Part shown: positions 10,825 to 21,689 of the stretch, piece after piece
Layout of the letters: each line of letters begins with the position of its first letter
How positions within the stretch are numbered: the first letter of the stretch is position 1
Source: Brassica napus
Taxonomy: Eukaryota > Streptophyta > Magnoliopsida > Brassicales > Brassicaceae
Reading direction: 5' to 3'
NCBI RefSeq assembly: GCF_020379485.1
Contig: NW_026014687.1
Location: 62,001 to 126,000, forward strand
Length of the DNA stretch: 64,000 nt
The notes under the pieces: model-generated
Databases searched by the model: none
Seen by the model: the letters and a program-made list of their open reading frames with translations, nothing else
What the model was told of the DNA's origin: nothing
Program-made: the position numbers and the translations under genes

Positions 10825-12292
10825 CTAGACCCTGACCCGCGCGCCAGCACGGATTTGAATTTTTGGTTTTTGGTTATTTATTTAACTAAATAATGTATTT
10901 GTAATATTTGATGTATTATATTCACCAAGTAAATAATTTTTTTGGCATCTTAAACCATCTATTTACGATGAATATTCGATATCATATAAAAAATTGAACA
11001 AATAGACGTAATTAGAGAATTGTAGACGATATATAAAAACAATGGTTATTAATGTAAAATATGAAGAAATATTATATTATGACTTAGTATGACATAAAAG
11101 ATTATAAATTAGTTATACATGTTTAAAGAAAATAGAATGATTTTTAAACTTCTATGAAAAATTTAACATATAAAAAAGGGCGATGAATTAGTCGTTAAAT
11201 TGTAAATAATTTCATAATTTTATTAATAATAAATTATTTATAGTCTTTGTTTTTCGTCAAGATAATTATTAAATGTCCATAACATTAATATGTTAAAAGG
11301 CCATATTATGAAAGCCCATGTTGTAACCGTTTTTTTCCGGGAAGTGTAACAAAAAAAAAATTACATTTAACTCTTCGTTTTGTTTAAGTTTGTGTCGGTA
11401 AAAGATTAAAAAAAAATCTCTCTATCTTTTTCAATGTTTAATTTGAAGCTTATTATGCGGAAATCATATGCAAATATAGACAATTAATTGGAATCTCTAT
11501 ATCTTTATATTCTTATAAATTTTAAATTATTGTTTCCTCTTCTGCAAGCAAATCAATTACCGAAGTAATAGATCAATTGGTTGGAATCAAATATATTCTT
11601 ATAATTAGTGTAATTATGGTTACAGTTTCTATATTTAATAGGTACATTAAAGATACGGCATTGAAGATATTATGTTTTTATTAATAGAAGATATTGGATT
11701 TTGAGTTTGTATTTATTGATTTGTTTTTTTATAAAGCTTAGAAAATCAATGGGATGATTGGCTGGTTGATACATTCTATAAAGAAAACGAAAACTATAGG
11801 TGGTTTGAATATTGTACATCGATCGATGCATGATGTAAGTTGATTATATAAAACTTGAACATGATCATTTCAAACTAAAGTATAGGTAGGTTATATGCAT
11901 TTGTTATATTGTAGTTAATATATTTTAAATATTACATAAGTCAAGTGATTCACGTTTTCGTAAAAATAAAATTCAAGTTCATTTTTGGGCTGTACTCGTA
12001 CGTAATAAGCTACGTTAAATATGATGTATTTTTAGATTCGTTTAAAGACATTAAGTTTAAATTTGATTAAGGAAAACTCATGAATTTAACTGGAAAAGAC
12101 AAACATTAAAATAGGTAGGTTTATTTAATGACATTAAGTTTAAATTTAATTAAGGAAAACTCATTAATTTAACTGGAAAAGACAAGCATTAAAATATGTA
12201 ATTTAATTTAATTCTCAGTGACATGGAAGTCTAAATAAGTTAGAAAACTTAGGGGTATTTTTTAATGGATACTTCTCTTTTAATAATAGAAA
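10825..12292 (-). mobile_element. Non-autonomous Helitron (about 1.47 kb)
   Basis: Read on the minus strand, the 5' end is TCTATTATTAAAAGAGAAGT (from 12290) and the 3' end is a GC-rich hairpin region (CCGTGCTGGCGCGCGGG) followed by CTAGT (10828-10824). This is the usual CTRR|T of Brassicaceae ATREP/Helitron families. Insertion between A (10824) and T (12293) leaves the peroxidase exon halves in register. Two extra bases precede the canonical TC, so the 5' boundary is uncertain by 1-2 bp. There is no RepHel coding capacity. The interior is AT-rich, with a near-duplicate pair around 12045-12110 and 12125-12185. Confidence 0.87.
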
Positions 12293-12493
12293 TATTCCAA
12301 AGACTTGGTTTCAAGGAGAGGATTTCTTAACTCCGATCAGACGCTGTTTACTTCGCCGGAGACGAGAGATTATGTAAAAATAGTGAGACTTATGCGGAAG
12401 GGATGGTGAAGATGGGTGACTTGCTGTCCACGAAACCTAGGGATATTAGGTGAAATTGTCGAGTCGTTAATCCAAAGAACTCTTAGTTCTAAT

Positions 12494-13053
12494 TAGGCCT
12501 GAGACTTATTAACCGAGATCCGGATTCGATCCGAGATCCGCTCCGGATCCGCTCCGAAAATAGGATATCCGGGGTGCCCGGATCCGAATCCGGATAGTAA
12601 AATCTTGGATCCGTGCAAACCGAATCCGGATCCGGATATCTTAATTTTTAGGTCCGGATATCCGGATCCGGATCCGTATTTTTAAAATACATTAAATTTT
12701 TAAATTTTATTAATATTTATATTTGATATATTAATATTTATACATGAATTAATCTTATAATATTATATTTCAGTTTTTACAATATTATAAACATATATAA
12801 ATATATTTATAAATATTTAATTTATGTATTATATTAAAAAATTAGTATTTTTTTGTTAAAAAAATTATTTTTAATTATTTTGACGGATCCGGATCCGGAT
12901 CCGGATATCCGCGGATAATAGAATATCGAGACGGATATCCGAAACCCGGATATCCGGAAACCACGAATCCGGATCCGGATATTAAATCCACGGATCCGGA
13001 TCCGGATCCGGATACCCTAAATTTCCCGGATATCCGGATCCGTCCCACCCCTA
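12494..13053. mobile_element. hAT-type MITE (560 bp) with GGATCCGG/GGATATCC arrays
   Basis: Terminal repeats TAGGCCTGAGAC (left) and TAGGGGTGGGAC (right, reverse complement). Both flanks are GTTCTAAT (12486-12493 and 13054-13061), a perfect 8-bp target duplication typical of hAT elements. Both arms are packed with CCGGATCCGGATATCCGG-like words; the centre is AT-rich. It is non-coding. The self-complementary words make each arm capable of cruciform pairing. Confidence 0.9.
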
Positions 13054-13287
13054 GTTCTAATCGATATTAGTATTGAATTAAAGGAACATTTTATACTCTC
13101 AAATTTATAATAATAATTAAAATAATGTTCCCGTAACTAAGGAGTTTATTGTTCCGAAAACACTAAGGCATAATAAAATATCAAATCCTAATTACAACAA
13201 GTACGAACTCGTTAGGGTTTGTCTATGTACAACAACAAAAGGTTCATTCGAAGTAAACCTGTGGAAAGTAAGAACACACAACATTCC

Positions 13288-13495
13288 TAGATTGCAAACA
13301 TAGACAAAATTGGGACACATTTGGCATGGATTGCACAATGGTTGGTGTCTTCAAAGAGACGAACCAAAAATAGGCTTCTGCGCAACTTCTTGAAGAGCCA
13401 AGACATGTCTCTGGAAATGCAAATCGGTTTTGAAATCTTGAGCAATCTCACGGACAAGCCTCTGGAATGGTAGCTTCCAGAACAAAAGTTGAGGT
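13288..13495 (-). pseudogene. Histone H3 pseudogene fragment (H3.3 position)
   Basis: Minus-strand translation gives the H3 fold core: [19 protein letters not shown], then [13 protein letters not shown], then after a frameshift [16 protein letters not shown]. It ends in a changed tail and a stop (IxxIQ region replaced). The N-terminal tail and the final alpha-helix are missing. At4g40030 and At4g40040 encode H3.3 in this part of the Arabidopsis block, so this is plausibly the decayed syntenic copy; processed origin is an alternative. No intron is visible in the short stretch. Confidence 0.85.
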
Positions 13496-14107
13496 TTTAC
13501 TTTATTGCTTTAGTGTGTACTTAGACTATATAGTATATACAATGAGAGTGTTGAAATTTTATTTCAACAGTTTGATAGCTTACATTGAAGGTCTTGAAAT
13601 ACTTAAAAAGATGAAATAGATTTTTTGCTGTTGATTTTTTTCATCTGGTTGGAAACTAAAAAGTTGGGGTCCATAATAAATGTATTCACCTTGATTACTT
13701 TAGGTTATTTATAAATTGATAATATATCAAGTTAATTTATTTCTTTAATTATTGTATATCAAAATTATTATTTTTATGCTCTACAAATAGAAATTAGTTT
13801 CATATGATTTGGACACATATAAAAATCTTATTTACAATTAGTTTTTAAACATAACATGAAAAAATAAGTAGAAGAAAAAGAAGAAAGAAAAATGAAGTGC
13901 AAGGAAAAGAATATCAGGTGGAAGTTTTAAAGTGAAAAGAGGATTTTGAAAAAATGTACATGGTCTTAGAAAGATAAATTCATTTAAAGTACCTACAAGA
14001 GGTAAAATACATTTTTATAACTTAATATGGGTAAAAACTTACAGAGTGATATTTTATTAAATTGAAATAGTATATTTTTATATTTTACATCAAACAGTTA
14101 TTATATA
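13496..14107. other. AT-rich spacer, no gene seen
   Basis: No open frame of note. It includes a short inverted pair around TGTTGAAATTTTATTTCAACAG (13549-13570) and otherwise simple AT-rich sequence. Confidence 0.5.
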
Positions 14108-14363
14108 CTATTCCCTCTGTATCATTTTAAGAGATGTTCAAGGTTTTTGCACAAATAATAAGAAAATACAAATTTTTATATAATTGGCTTTGGTTAGATA
14201 TAATAACATTAAATAAAATTAATTCAACCAATAAAAAAAAGATGCAGTATTTTATAATTGATAAAAAAATTCAAATGACATTAAATTTCACCTAAAATTA
14301 TGAGAACATCACTTATTTTGAAACAAAATCAAAACCTTTAAACACCAATTAAACCGGAGGAAG
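14108..14363. mobile_element. Stowaway-like MITE (256 bp)
   Basis: Begins CTATTCCCTCTGTATCA and ends with the complement of CTTCCTCCGGTTTAA, close to the CTCCCTCYGTTTCA end of Tc1/mariner-derived Stowaway MITEs. Flanked by TA on both sides (14106-14107 and 14364-14365). Non-coding. Confidence 0.7.
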
Positions 14364-14365
14364 TA

Positions 14366-16284
14366 TTTCTTTAATGTTTCCAAATATAATACTTTACAGC
14401 AAATACTTTTAAATGTTTCCAAATAAAGTATTATAAGAAAAAAGTATTATAAGAATTCCAGAAATAAAGACTTGAAAGCTGAGAGGGACCTTTCAAACTC
14501 ACCACACCATATAATTATTTTCATTTAATTAACCCCATTTGCGTGTTTAATTTTCGTATATTTAATATTTTATATACACCCTTTCATCATCATAGCATAT
14601 TTGAATTTCCACTAGCGGGCCCTAAGAAACAAGAAAGTGTTGAAAAATATAACGTATAGAAATAAAAAGCTATTTATATTCTTTTACATACCAATAGATT
14701 TCAATTTAAAATAGATTTTACTATATTCTTAATTTAAAAATAGAACTCGATTCCCTGCATATGCAATAAAATAGAAAAACGTCTAGGGTTTAATAAAGAC
14801 ACTAAGACCTCATAAAATGTATTTTCCTATTTTTAACTGTAAAATAGAGAAACTCTACAATATTGATGTGTTTTGCTTTAATATATCTAAAATAGATATT
14901 TCCAAATATGGAATAAAATATAGAAAGATATTATTTATTACTCTATAAATATAGAAAAAAATAGCAATTTCAGTTTTAGAGGCGAAAATAGAATTTAATT
15001 AGAGTAATTTTACTTCTAAATACTATTATAAAATAAAAAATAGATGTAGATTGAAGATGATCTAAAAGTTTTTGTAGCAGGTATTGTAATAGAAATTATT
15101 TTTATTTATTACAATGCAATGAAAATCTTTCAAAAATATAGTCATGATTGTATACATATGCATATACTTTTTTTATTTGTAATAATAAATAAAGCTATTA
15201 TACAGCTTATAAATGATGAACATTTTGAATTTTTTTTTTAAGTATTAAGGTTTTAAAAAATATTTTCTCCAGACCCGAAAAGTGGATTTGGATTATAGTA
15301 ATTTTTTTTCTTTAAATGCAACATCGTTTTCAGTAGCATTTGTGTAACAGACACAATGAAAAGCATCAATTTGCTTTACAGATTGCAAAAGCTTTATATT
15401 GCGTTCTCTGAAGCAGCAATTATCTAATTAGTGTCAATCACTAAGAAAATAGCTCTCTTTGACGATTTTGTATTTGTTGATTTTTAATCTTTGGATATGT
15501 TCATTTCCTAATGTACATATAATTATTCACCTTAGATAGAGTCACTACATATCTACGAGAGTACGAGGTAGCTATTTTATATCAAATTCTGTAAATAATC
15601 CATGTGCTTTGTATTGATATTTTCACATTATGTATTAGTTTTCTAGTAGGCACGATACAAACCACCTAAAAAGCATATAAGATTCCAATTATATAATAAG
15701 TTTGGATGGTTATAATTATTTCCAAGGATTCTTGAAACCATTGTGATCTTTGCCAAGAGAAAGTGAAGCATACAACACAAATGTTCCTTGCATAATATAT
15801 ATATATATATGCATACTAGCATATATATAATTAATTAGTACAATGAGATTTAAATAATTAAGGAAATATAAGCATCTACAAAGCAAAGCAATTCAAAGTG
15901 AAGATGTTTTATGTGCACTAAGTTCTGAGAGACAACTCCACTCAAGATGAACCAGAACCTTTATAACCACAAATTGTATATAAAATGTAATTCTGATACA
16001 TATAAATACCATTTTTGTTGGCTATATCGAAAATTAAAGGACAATGTAAAATAAAACCAAATTCATTTTAATTTATTATTTTTATTTTTGATTTAGTGAT
16101 TAGAAATAATTGACCTAAAAATAGACCAGAAACTTTTAGATTCAAAGAACTAAGAGCATCCAACTTAAATAGCTTAGACATAATTTTACTCAAAACCAAA
16201 ATTCTATTATAATACATATAAGTTCATGAGTTTCAAACATAGAACTATACCTTAATGCATATACTTTTACTAAAATTATATCTT
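14366..16284. other. AT-rich intergenic region, no gene seen
   Basis: About 1.9 kb with no supported gene. Contains a short (TA)n run near 15799-15811 and diffuse AAAATAGA-like repeats at 14640-15060. The left target-duplication copy of the LINE (16285-16297) marks its right end. Confidence 0.5.
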
Positions 16285-16297
16285 AACATATAGTTCT

Positions 16298-17986
16298 GCT
16301 TCTTCTCCTGCGGCCTAACAGCACCTGAAATCAATAGCATCTCATCAGCAACGGGGTTAGTTCATGCCATGCTACCGGTCAGATACCTGGGAGTGCCCCT
16401 CGTAACAAAAAAACTATCCCTACCAAACTGTGAACCGCTGATTCAGCAGGTGAAAAGGAAAATCAACAGTTGGAGTGCACGCTCTTTATCTTTTGCTGGG
16501 CGTTTACTTCTCATCAACACAGTTATTGCAGGGATATCAAATTTCTGGTGTTCCACCTTCACGATCCCAAAGAAATGTATCAAAATCATAAACTCGTTGT
16601 GTGGAGCATACCTATGGAGAGGAACTACGGAGGGCCATCATGCTGCTCGTGTATCATGGGAAACAGTCACCCTATCGAAAGAGGAGGGAGGACTCGGGAT
16701 CAGAGACCTCAACTACTGGAATAAGGCATGCACTCTCAAGCTGATGTGGTTATTATTCTTCAGATCAGGCTCTATCTGGGTCGCTTGGTTCACTAAGACG
16801 ATCCTAAGCGACTGCAAAAGCAATTTTTGGACTGTAAAGGAGAAGCAGAGTCATTCCTTCGCAATCAAAAAATTATTGAGGCTGAGAGAAACGGCTTACC
16901 CCTGGATAAAGATCAAGATAGGCGACGGTCGCTCGACAAGGTTTTGGACCGACAACTGGAGTAGTTTTGGCAACATCAGGCAGCTCTTGAGACTACCTTC
17001 CTACTCGTCACTGGGCATCAGACCTACTTCAACTATCCATGACATTCATCGGAATGGTGTCTGGCTGATGCGATCACCAAGATCTGATGTGCAGGTAGAA
17101 ATTCATGCCCACTTAACTACCATCACTCTCAACACTGATGAGGACAGGTATGAATGGTGTCCCAACGGCTCATCTTCTCCGGTTTTCTACACTGGTGAGA
17201 TTTACCGACTCATAAAGCAACACCGGCCTTTGGTCACTTGGAATAAGGTGGTTTGGAACTCGAGAGGAATCCCTAGCATAGCTTCCTCACCTGGCTAGTT
17301 GTCCTGAACAGGTGCCCAACAAAAGTTAGAATCCTATCTTGGGGCCTCCAAACTACACCTAATTGCATCCTTTGTAACTTGGCGGATGAGACAAGAGACC
17401 ATCTGTTCTTCGACTGCGATTTCTCTTCGATGATCTGGAAGACACTAGCACGGAAAGCGCGATGTAGCCCGATCAACACATGGCCCCAACTACTTCAGTA
17501 CATGCAACAACGATCGTGCCCGAAACCTGAGCGAATACTAAGTCTCCTAGCATGGCAGGCAGCGATTTACTACACTTGGACTGAGAGGAACAACCGCTTG
17601 CACAGGCAATGCTCCCGCTCCTCGAACTCTATCATCATCTCTGCTTCGACCTTGATCAAAAACAAAATCTCCAGCTTCAGGGACTCCAATCCAACACTGG
17701 CTTCGTCGATATTCCAATTATGGGTCAGCAACTAGCTCGTTCTCATACTACCTCTCCTCACTAGAACCACCACCATCTATCATCAGATCACTCACCCACG
17801 CTCGATCGATCTCTGTTTTACACTTCTCCGTTGTGTCGACTCCTCTTCTCTTCTGAATTGGCTTTTGCCCTCAACCTTTTCTGGGCTTAGGCTCTTTTGT
17901 ATTGGGCTCAGCCCTATAAACTGCCTGATGGGCCTCGATGTCACACATATAAATATATATATAAGAAGCCCTTTTTCAAAAAAAAA
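16298..17986 (+). mobile_element. 5'-truncated L1-type LINE
   Basis: The insertion is bounded by a 13-bp target duplication AACATATAGTTCT (16285-16297 and 17987-17999) and ends in a poly-A tract. The sequence opens in the 3' part of the reverse transcriptase (AGGLTAPEI-like region without the catalytic palm), then the LGVPLV...SFAGRLLLIN region. After a frameshift at about 17280 comes a zf-RVT domain (CxxC...DHLFFDC). Target-primed reverse transcription with 5' truncation explains the structure. The short exact duplication implies a fairly recent insertion. Confidence 0.93.
16369..17735 (+). pseudogene. LINE ORF2 C-terminal remnant (RT thumb and zf-RVT), frameshifted
   Basis: Frame 16369-17298 covers the post-palm RT region (RYLGVPLVTKKL, INSWSARSLSFAGRLLL, KEEGGLGIRDL), and the frame at 17379-17735 carries the zf-RVT Cys/His cluster and the WTERNNRLH tail. 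They join through a single frameshift near 17280. No endonuclease or RT catalytic motif is present, so the copy cannot move by itself. Confidence 0.9.
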
Positions 17987-17999
17987 AACATATAGTTCT

Positions 18000-20580
18000 C
18001 CTACAATATAAGTGGTCAAATGAACTAGTGAAATAGACAACTAAATTTTTTAGACCGAATCAAAATGGATAACGGATCGAATGCGAATGAAATGGATAGG
18101 ATCATGAATATTTTTAAAACCAAATATTCTCATCATTATAGGAGGGAACAAATCGAATATACAAGTTTTTGGAAATATTTATGATCATATTTATTGTGTC
18201 CGAATAATCAATTATCCGATCCGCTTTGATATGTAGCTACTCAGATATTTGGTATCCAGATATCAAGAAAATTATATATTTTAACTGAATATCCGATTCG
18301 ATCCATACAAATAAAATAAAATTTTAAAATAAATTGAAATTTTTAAAATGATATATAATAATATTTTATTACAAAATAAAAAGTATTTAAAAAAATTAAT
18401 ATCTAAAATAATCAGTTTAATAAATAAAATATGTTGTAAAACTTACATAAATATAATATTTATTTAATTTATGTATATAATTATTTTTATATATATGTGT
18501 GCTACATATAACGAAATAGATCGGATATTCCTTTATAAAAATATTGGTATTTGTGATTTGTTTTATTTTTATGGATATTATACATTAATATTTACTTTGC
18601 TTTACAGAAATATAAATATCTGAATTTTTCGGTTCAAATTAAAAAGGATAACAAATAAAAATTTATGAGTATTTTATCCAGGCTTACGATCCATGGCCAT
18701 CCTTCGAGAGCTGAGAAAAGAACACTGTGGCTTTGATTGGTATTTGGTGGAGTAAAAGTAGTGGAAATAAATAGGTGAAAAATGGAGGAACACAAAAAAT
18801 TAAACTAAGAGTAAAATGTTCCTTACCTTTATTATAGAGTAATAATTTACTCTACTTCTTAATCACTTTTGGAGTAAATGGGCAGAAAATCAATTTTGCT
18901 TGATTGGTTGAAAAGAGAGTAACTGGGCAGAAAATTTTGTTACTCTACATTTATTATCGCTAACACTACCTTTCAATCACACCCTGTATATGTGCTGATC
19001 CTCCTCCAGCTATCCTGCAAGGTAACAAATTATTCAGAAATTAGATAAACTAACAGTGTATTTCAGGCAATAGTGACAAATGTCAATGACGAAAACGACA
19101 TGTCCATTGGTGCATTCGGGGCCCTACATCACATGGGTTCATGTGCCCCGTTTTCTCGCAGCTTCGTATAAAGAAAGGGAGAAAAAGCTATAGGCCCCCA
19201 CTCCATTCTGTGCCAATTGGCAGTAGAGAAAAAAATAGAGTAGTACTAATACTTTTTGTCTAATTTTATTTTGGTAATTTATAATAGTAATTGCCTCATA
19301 CATATGTAGTATTTTAGGGAATAAATGGGATTTAAGTGATTTGAAATGAGGTTGTTCAAAAAGTGATTATAAATTAGTTCATTATCAAGTTTAATACAGC
19401 TTTGATTTATTTAATCAGATGTATCTGAAAAGAAAATCTTCCGACGGTTCCAGTACTCCATCTCTTTATTTTTGTGTTAATTGCAACAACTGCATTTTGA
19501 TTTATTTATTTTTTGATAAAAAAGGTACATTTTTTTTGTTTACACTTTTTTTAAGAATTTACAATAGTACACTTGAAAATGAATTTTAATAATAGTTTTT
19601 GGCGTCATGTCGTGACCTGAATGCCTCAATTTCAGATATGATCCGTGACAATGGTAAAAGCTTCGAACTGAGTCAGAATGTTTTCATCATTCACTAAAAC
19701 CGATGTCCTATGCTTCCACTTATAGACGTACGTACGCACAATCATAAAAACAAAAGCACCTTGATGATGATGACAACTTTTCACAAGCCAATCCCATGTT
19801 TTAAGTATTTCTTTTTAATTTTATGTCCTTTTTTTTAACAAAAATTTTATGGCCTTTAGATTTTTAATTTTCCGTGGAAAAACTTTATTGTCTTTCACCA
19901 GAATCAGAATTAGCAGACATCAAACCCTTTTACGAAAACTAGGGCAAAACCCGCCCATGTGAATAAATACATAATACAAACTATTTTAAATGTAATAAAA
20001 AAATTTGAAAATATAATTTTATTGTCAATTAAATAACATTAACTTTAATTATTTGTTTTCTTGTTATTATTAGACAAATATTATCTCATCTTTTTAAAAA
20101 AACTCTACGAAAATGTTATTGGCTTCATTTTTTTTACTATTCATTTTATTTGGCTATGAAAGTGAGTAATTGGATATGATAGTAAAAACTTTTTATAGTT
20201 TCATTTCTTTTATACATAATATTTAAACTATTAAGAACGATAAATGTTTTTATATTTAGTTCACCCATGATCTAAATCTTTAGAGTGAGAAACCTTTACG
20301 CGGCTATATAAATTATTATAATGGTGCTAATGATTCTTTAATCAGAGGTTTGAAATATGTTAAATAGACGATTTGAAAAAAAAAAAAAAATTTCTTTGAG
20401 TGCTTTTCAGATGGTTTGGTTAGTTTTGAAAATTGATTCAAACAATGTTATGTTTTCGCATATCTTTTTTTTTCAAATATGAGATTATGGAATTTAAACT
20501 ATATCATTTATAATATGATAAAATACTGTTAACTTTCCTTTTGCCAACACAATAATGTTATCTAATCAAATTTGAAAGAA
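18000..20580. other. Intergenic region with decayed repeat sequence
   Basis: 18040-18680 holds degenerate ATCCGA/GATATTTGG-type words like those seen in crucifer hAT-related repeats. 18726-18985 could be a small MITE (GGCTTTGATTGG versus the inverse TTCAATCACACCC). ACTAG followed by a GGGCAAAACCCGCCC hairpin at 19938-19955 looks like the minus-strand 3' end of a Helitron whose 5' end was not found. No host gene is supported. Confidence 0.5.
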
Positions 20581-20584
20581 ACTG

Positions 20585-20760
20585 GATCGCTTGTCTCCTC
20601 TCTTTCCAGCAGGAGGGCGCTCTTGTATGTTACTAAGGAAACTGGTCACTCGAAGAACATTCTATTTCCTATGGAGGGAGAGGAATAACATGTTACACTC
20701 ATGTGTTGCTAAACCTCATGAAACTACCTTTGCTCACATTGACATGCTTACCTGAAACAT
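20585..20760 (+). pseudogene. Short LINE zf-RVT tail remnant
   Basis: The reading FYFLWRERNNMLHSCV followed by KPHETTFAHIDM resembles the WRERNxRLH tail after the zf-RVT domain of plant L1 elements. It is too short to delimit. Confidence 0.55.
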
Positions 20761-21126
20761 CCTTTTTAATTTACTTATTCTTGTGATTCTATCTATGCAA
20801 ATACAAATAAAACTAAAAGGGATACTTACCACACTTGTTTGACAAAGCTGGGGCGACCTTCTCGTTTTCTAATCGGCGGTGAAAACTGCAGCGGCTGTGT
20901 CTTAGGAGACCACAAACACTTTTACTTCTGACTCAATAGTTTCCGAGAGATGCTCAACGAAGGTTGAGTGATGACGACAACACATGTGGTTTTCGTTAAT
21001 AATATACACAACCCTAATTACAATTTCTTTCAGACTGATAGCCTAAAACCACAAAGCCAGTAACCAAAATCTGGGAGTTTCAGTACTGGTAATGTGCAAA
21101 AGAAGAATTATATATCAACTTATGGC

Positions 21127-21686
21127 AACAGCCTGGCTAAATTGTTCAAAAGTTTCAGTATGCTTTCCGGTCAAGAGACTGAGCTCAGTTTCATTCGAGC
21201 TTAAGACGTCGACTGAATCCAATAGCTCATTAGGGATTGGCGTATCCATTTCTTCCACGTCAAGGATGACCGGAACTACTGCTCTCTTCACATCCTGCAA
21301 CACATCCACCACCAACTTAAGCTACTTAGAAAATTCTACTCAACATAATGTTCCATTGGCAATCTCATCATGATGATTCAAATAATATATGACCAATCTA
21401 CATTCTAGTTCCAAATGCTATATCTTATCCACGACACCATTTCTCTATCTAAACAAAAAGATGCATCCTTGAATAAAATCAAGATTAGAATCAAATAAAT
21501 TTAAAAACTTGATACGAACTTTAGCAACTTGAATGTTGATTGAGTCTGGGATCTCTCTTTGAAGCAGCACACCACCGGCATTCCTCACTATCTCAAGCTC
21601 ATCATCGCTCATCTTCTTAGTCCACCCTCTCATATTAGCACCACCTACAATAATGATAATGATCGAGTTCTGTCCGTCCATTTCAC
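21127..21686 (-). pseudogene. Ribokinase (PfkB family) gene fragment
   Basis: Two consecutive exon-like blocks on the minus strand with an intron between them. 21686-21520 encodes DGQNSIIII, VGGANM, then LEIVRNAGG and LLQREIPDSINIQVAK, ending at a GT donor. 21294-21127 follows a CAG acceptor and encodes VPVILDVEEMDTPIPNELL then SSNETELSLLTGK. This matches the middle of plant plastid ribokinase (RBSK, At1g17160-like). The substrate-binding N-terminus and the DTTGAGD catalytic loop are absent. An added Ile in the I-run and a lost splice acceptor mark it as dead. It is not syntenic by memory, so it is probably a transposed or captured fragment. Confidence 0.85.
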
Positions 21687-21689
21687 AGA

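Larger units (their letters stand above)
9008..12475 (+). pseudogene. Class III peroxidase pseudogene (PER17-like), split by a MULE MITE and a Helitron
   Basis: The left part (9008-9177) reads as the proximal-His region: SGSHSIGEARC, then TRLYNQSGSGKSDPA and LCPMGGD. The right part (12293-12475) continues with a YxKDLVS-like stretch, then GFLNSDQTLFTSPETRDYV, EGMVKMGDLLSTK and NCRVVN, the normal C-terminus of secreted haem peroxidases. Conceptually removing the two insertions brings the exon halves into register across a DAT..VFNNQY stretch that fits the family. A frameshift follows GGD, a deletion follows RDYV, and IR*NC contains a stop. The 5' exons are absent. Comparison from memory favours PER17, which in Arabidopsis lies beside ATHB6 in the block duplicated from this one. 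This could therefore be the lost chromosome 4-side paralogue (inference). Confidence 0.88.

Noticed and set aside
18726..18985. Small MITE with GGCTTTGATTGG ends
   Set aside because: Terminal similarity is short and imperfect and no target duplication could be defined, so it is mentioned only within the spacer entry.
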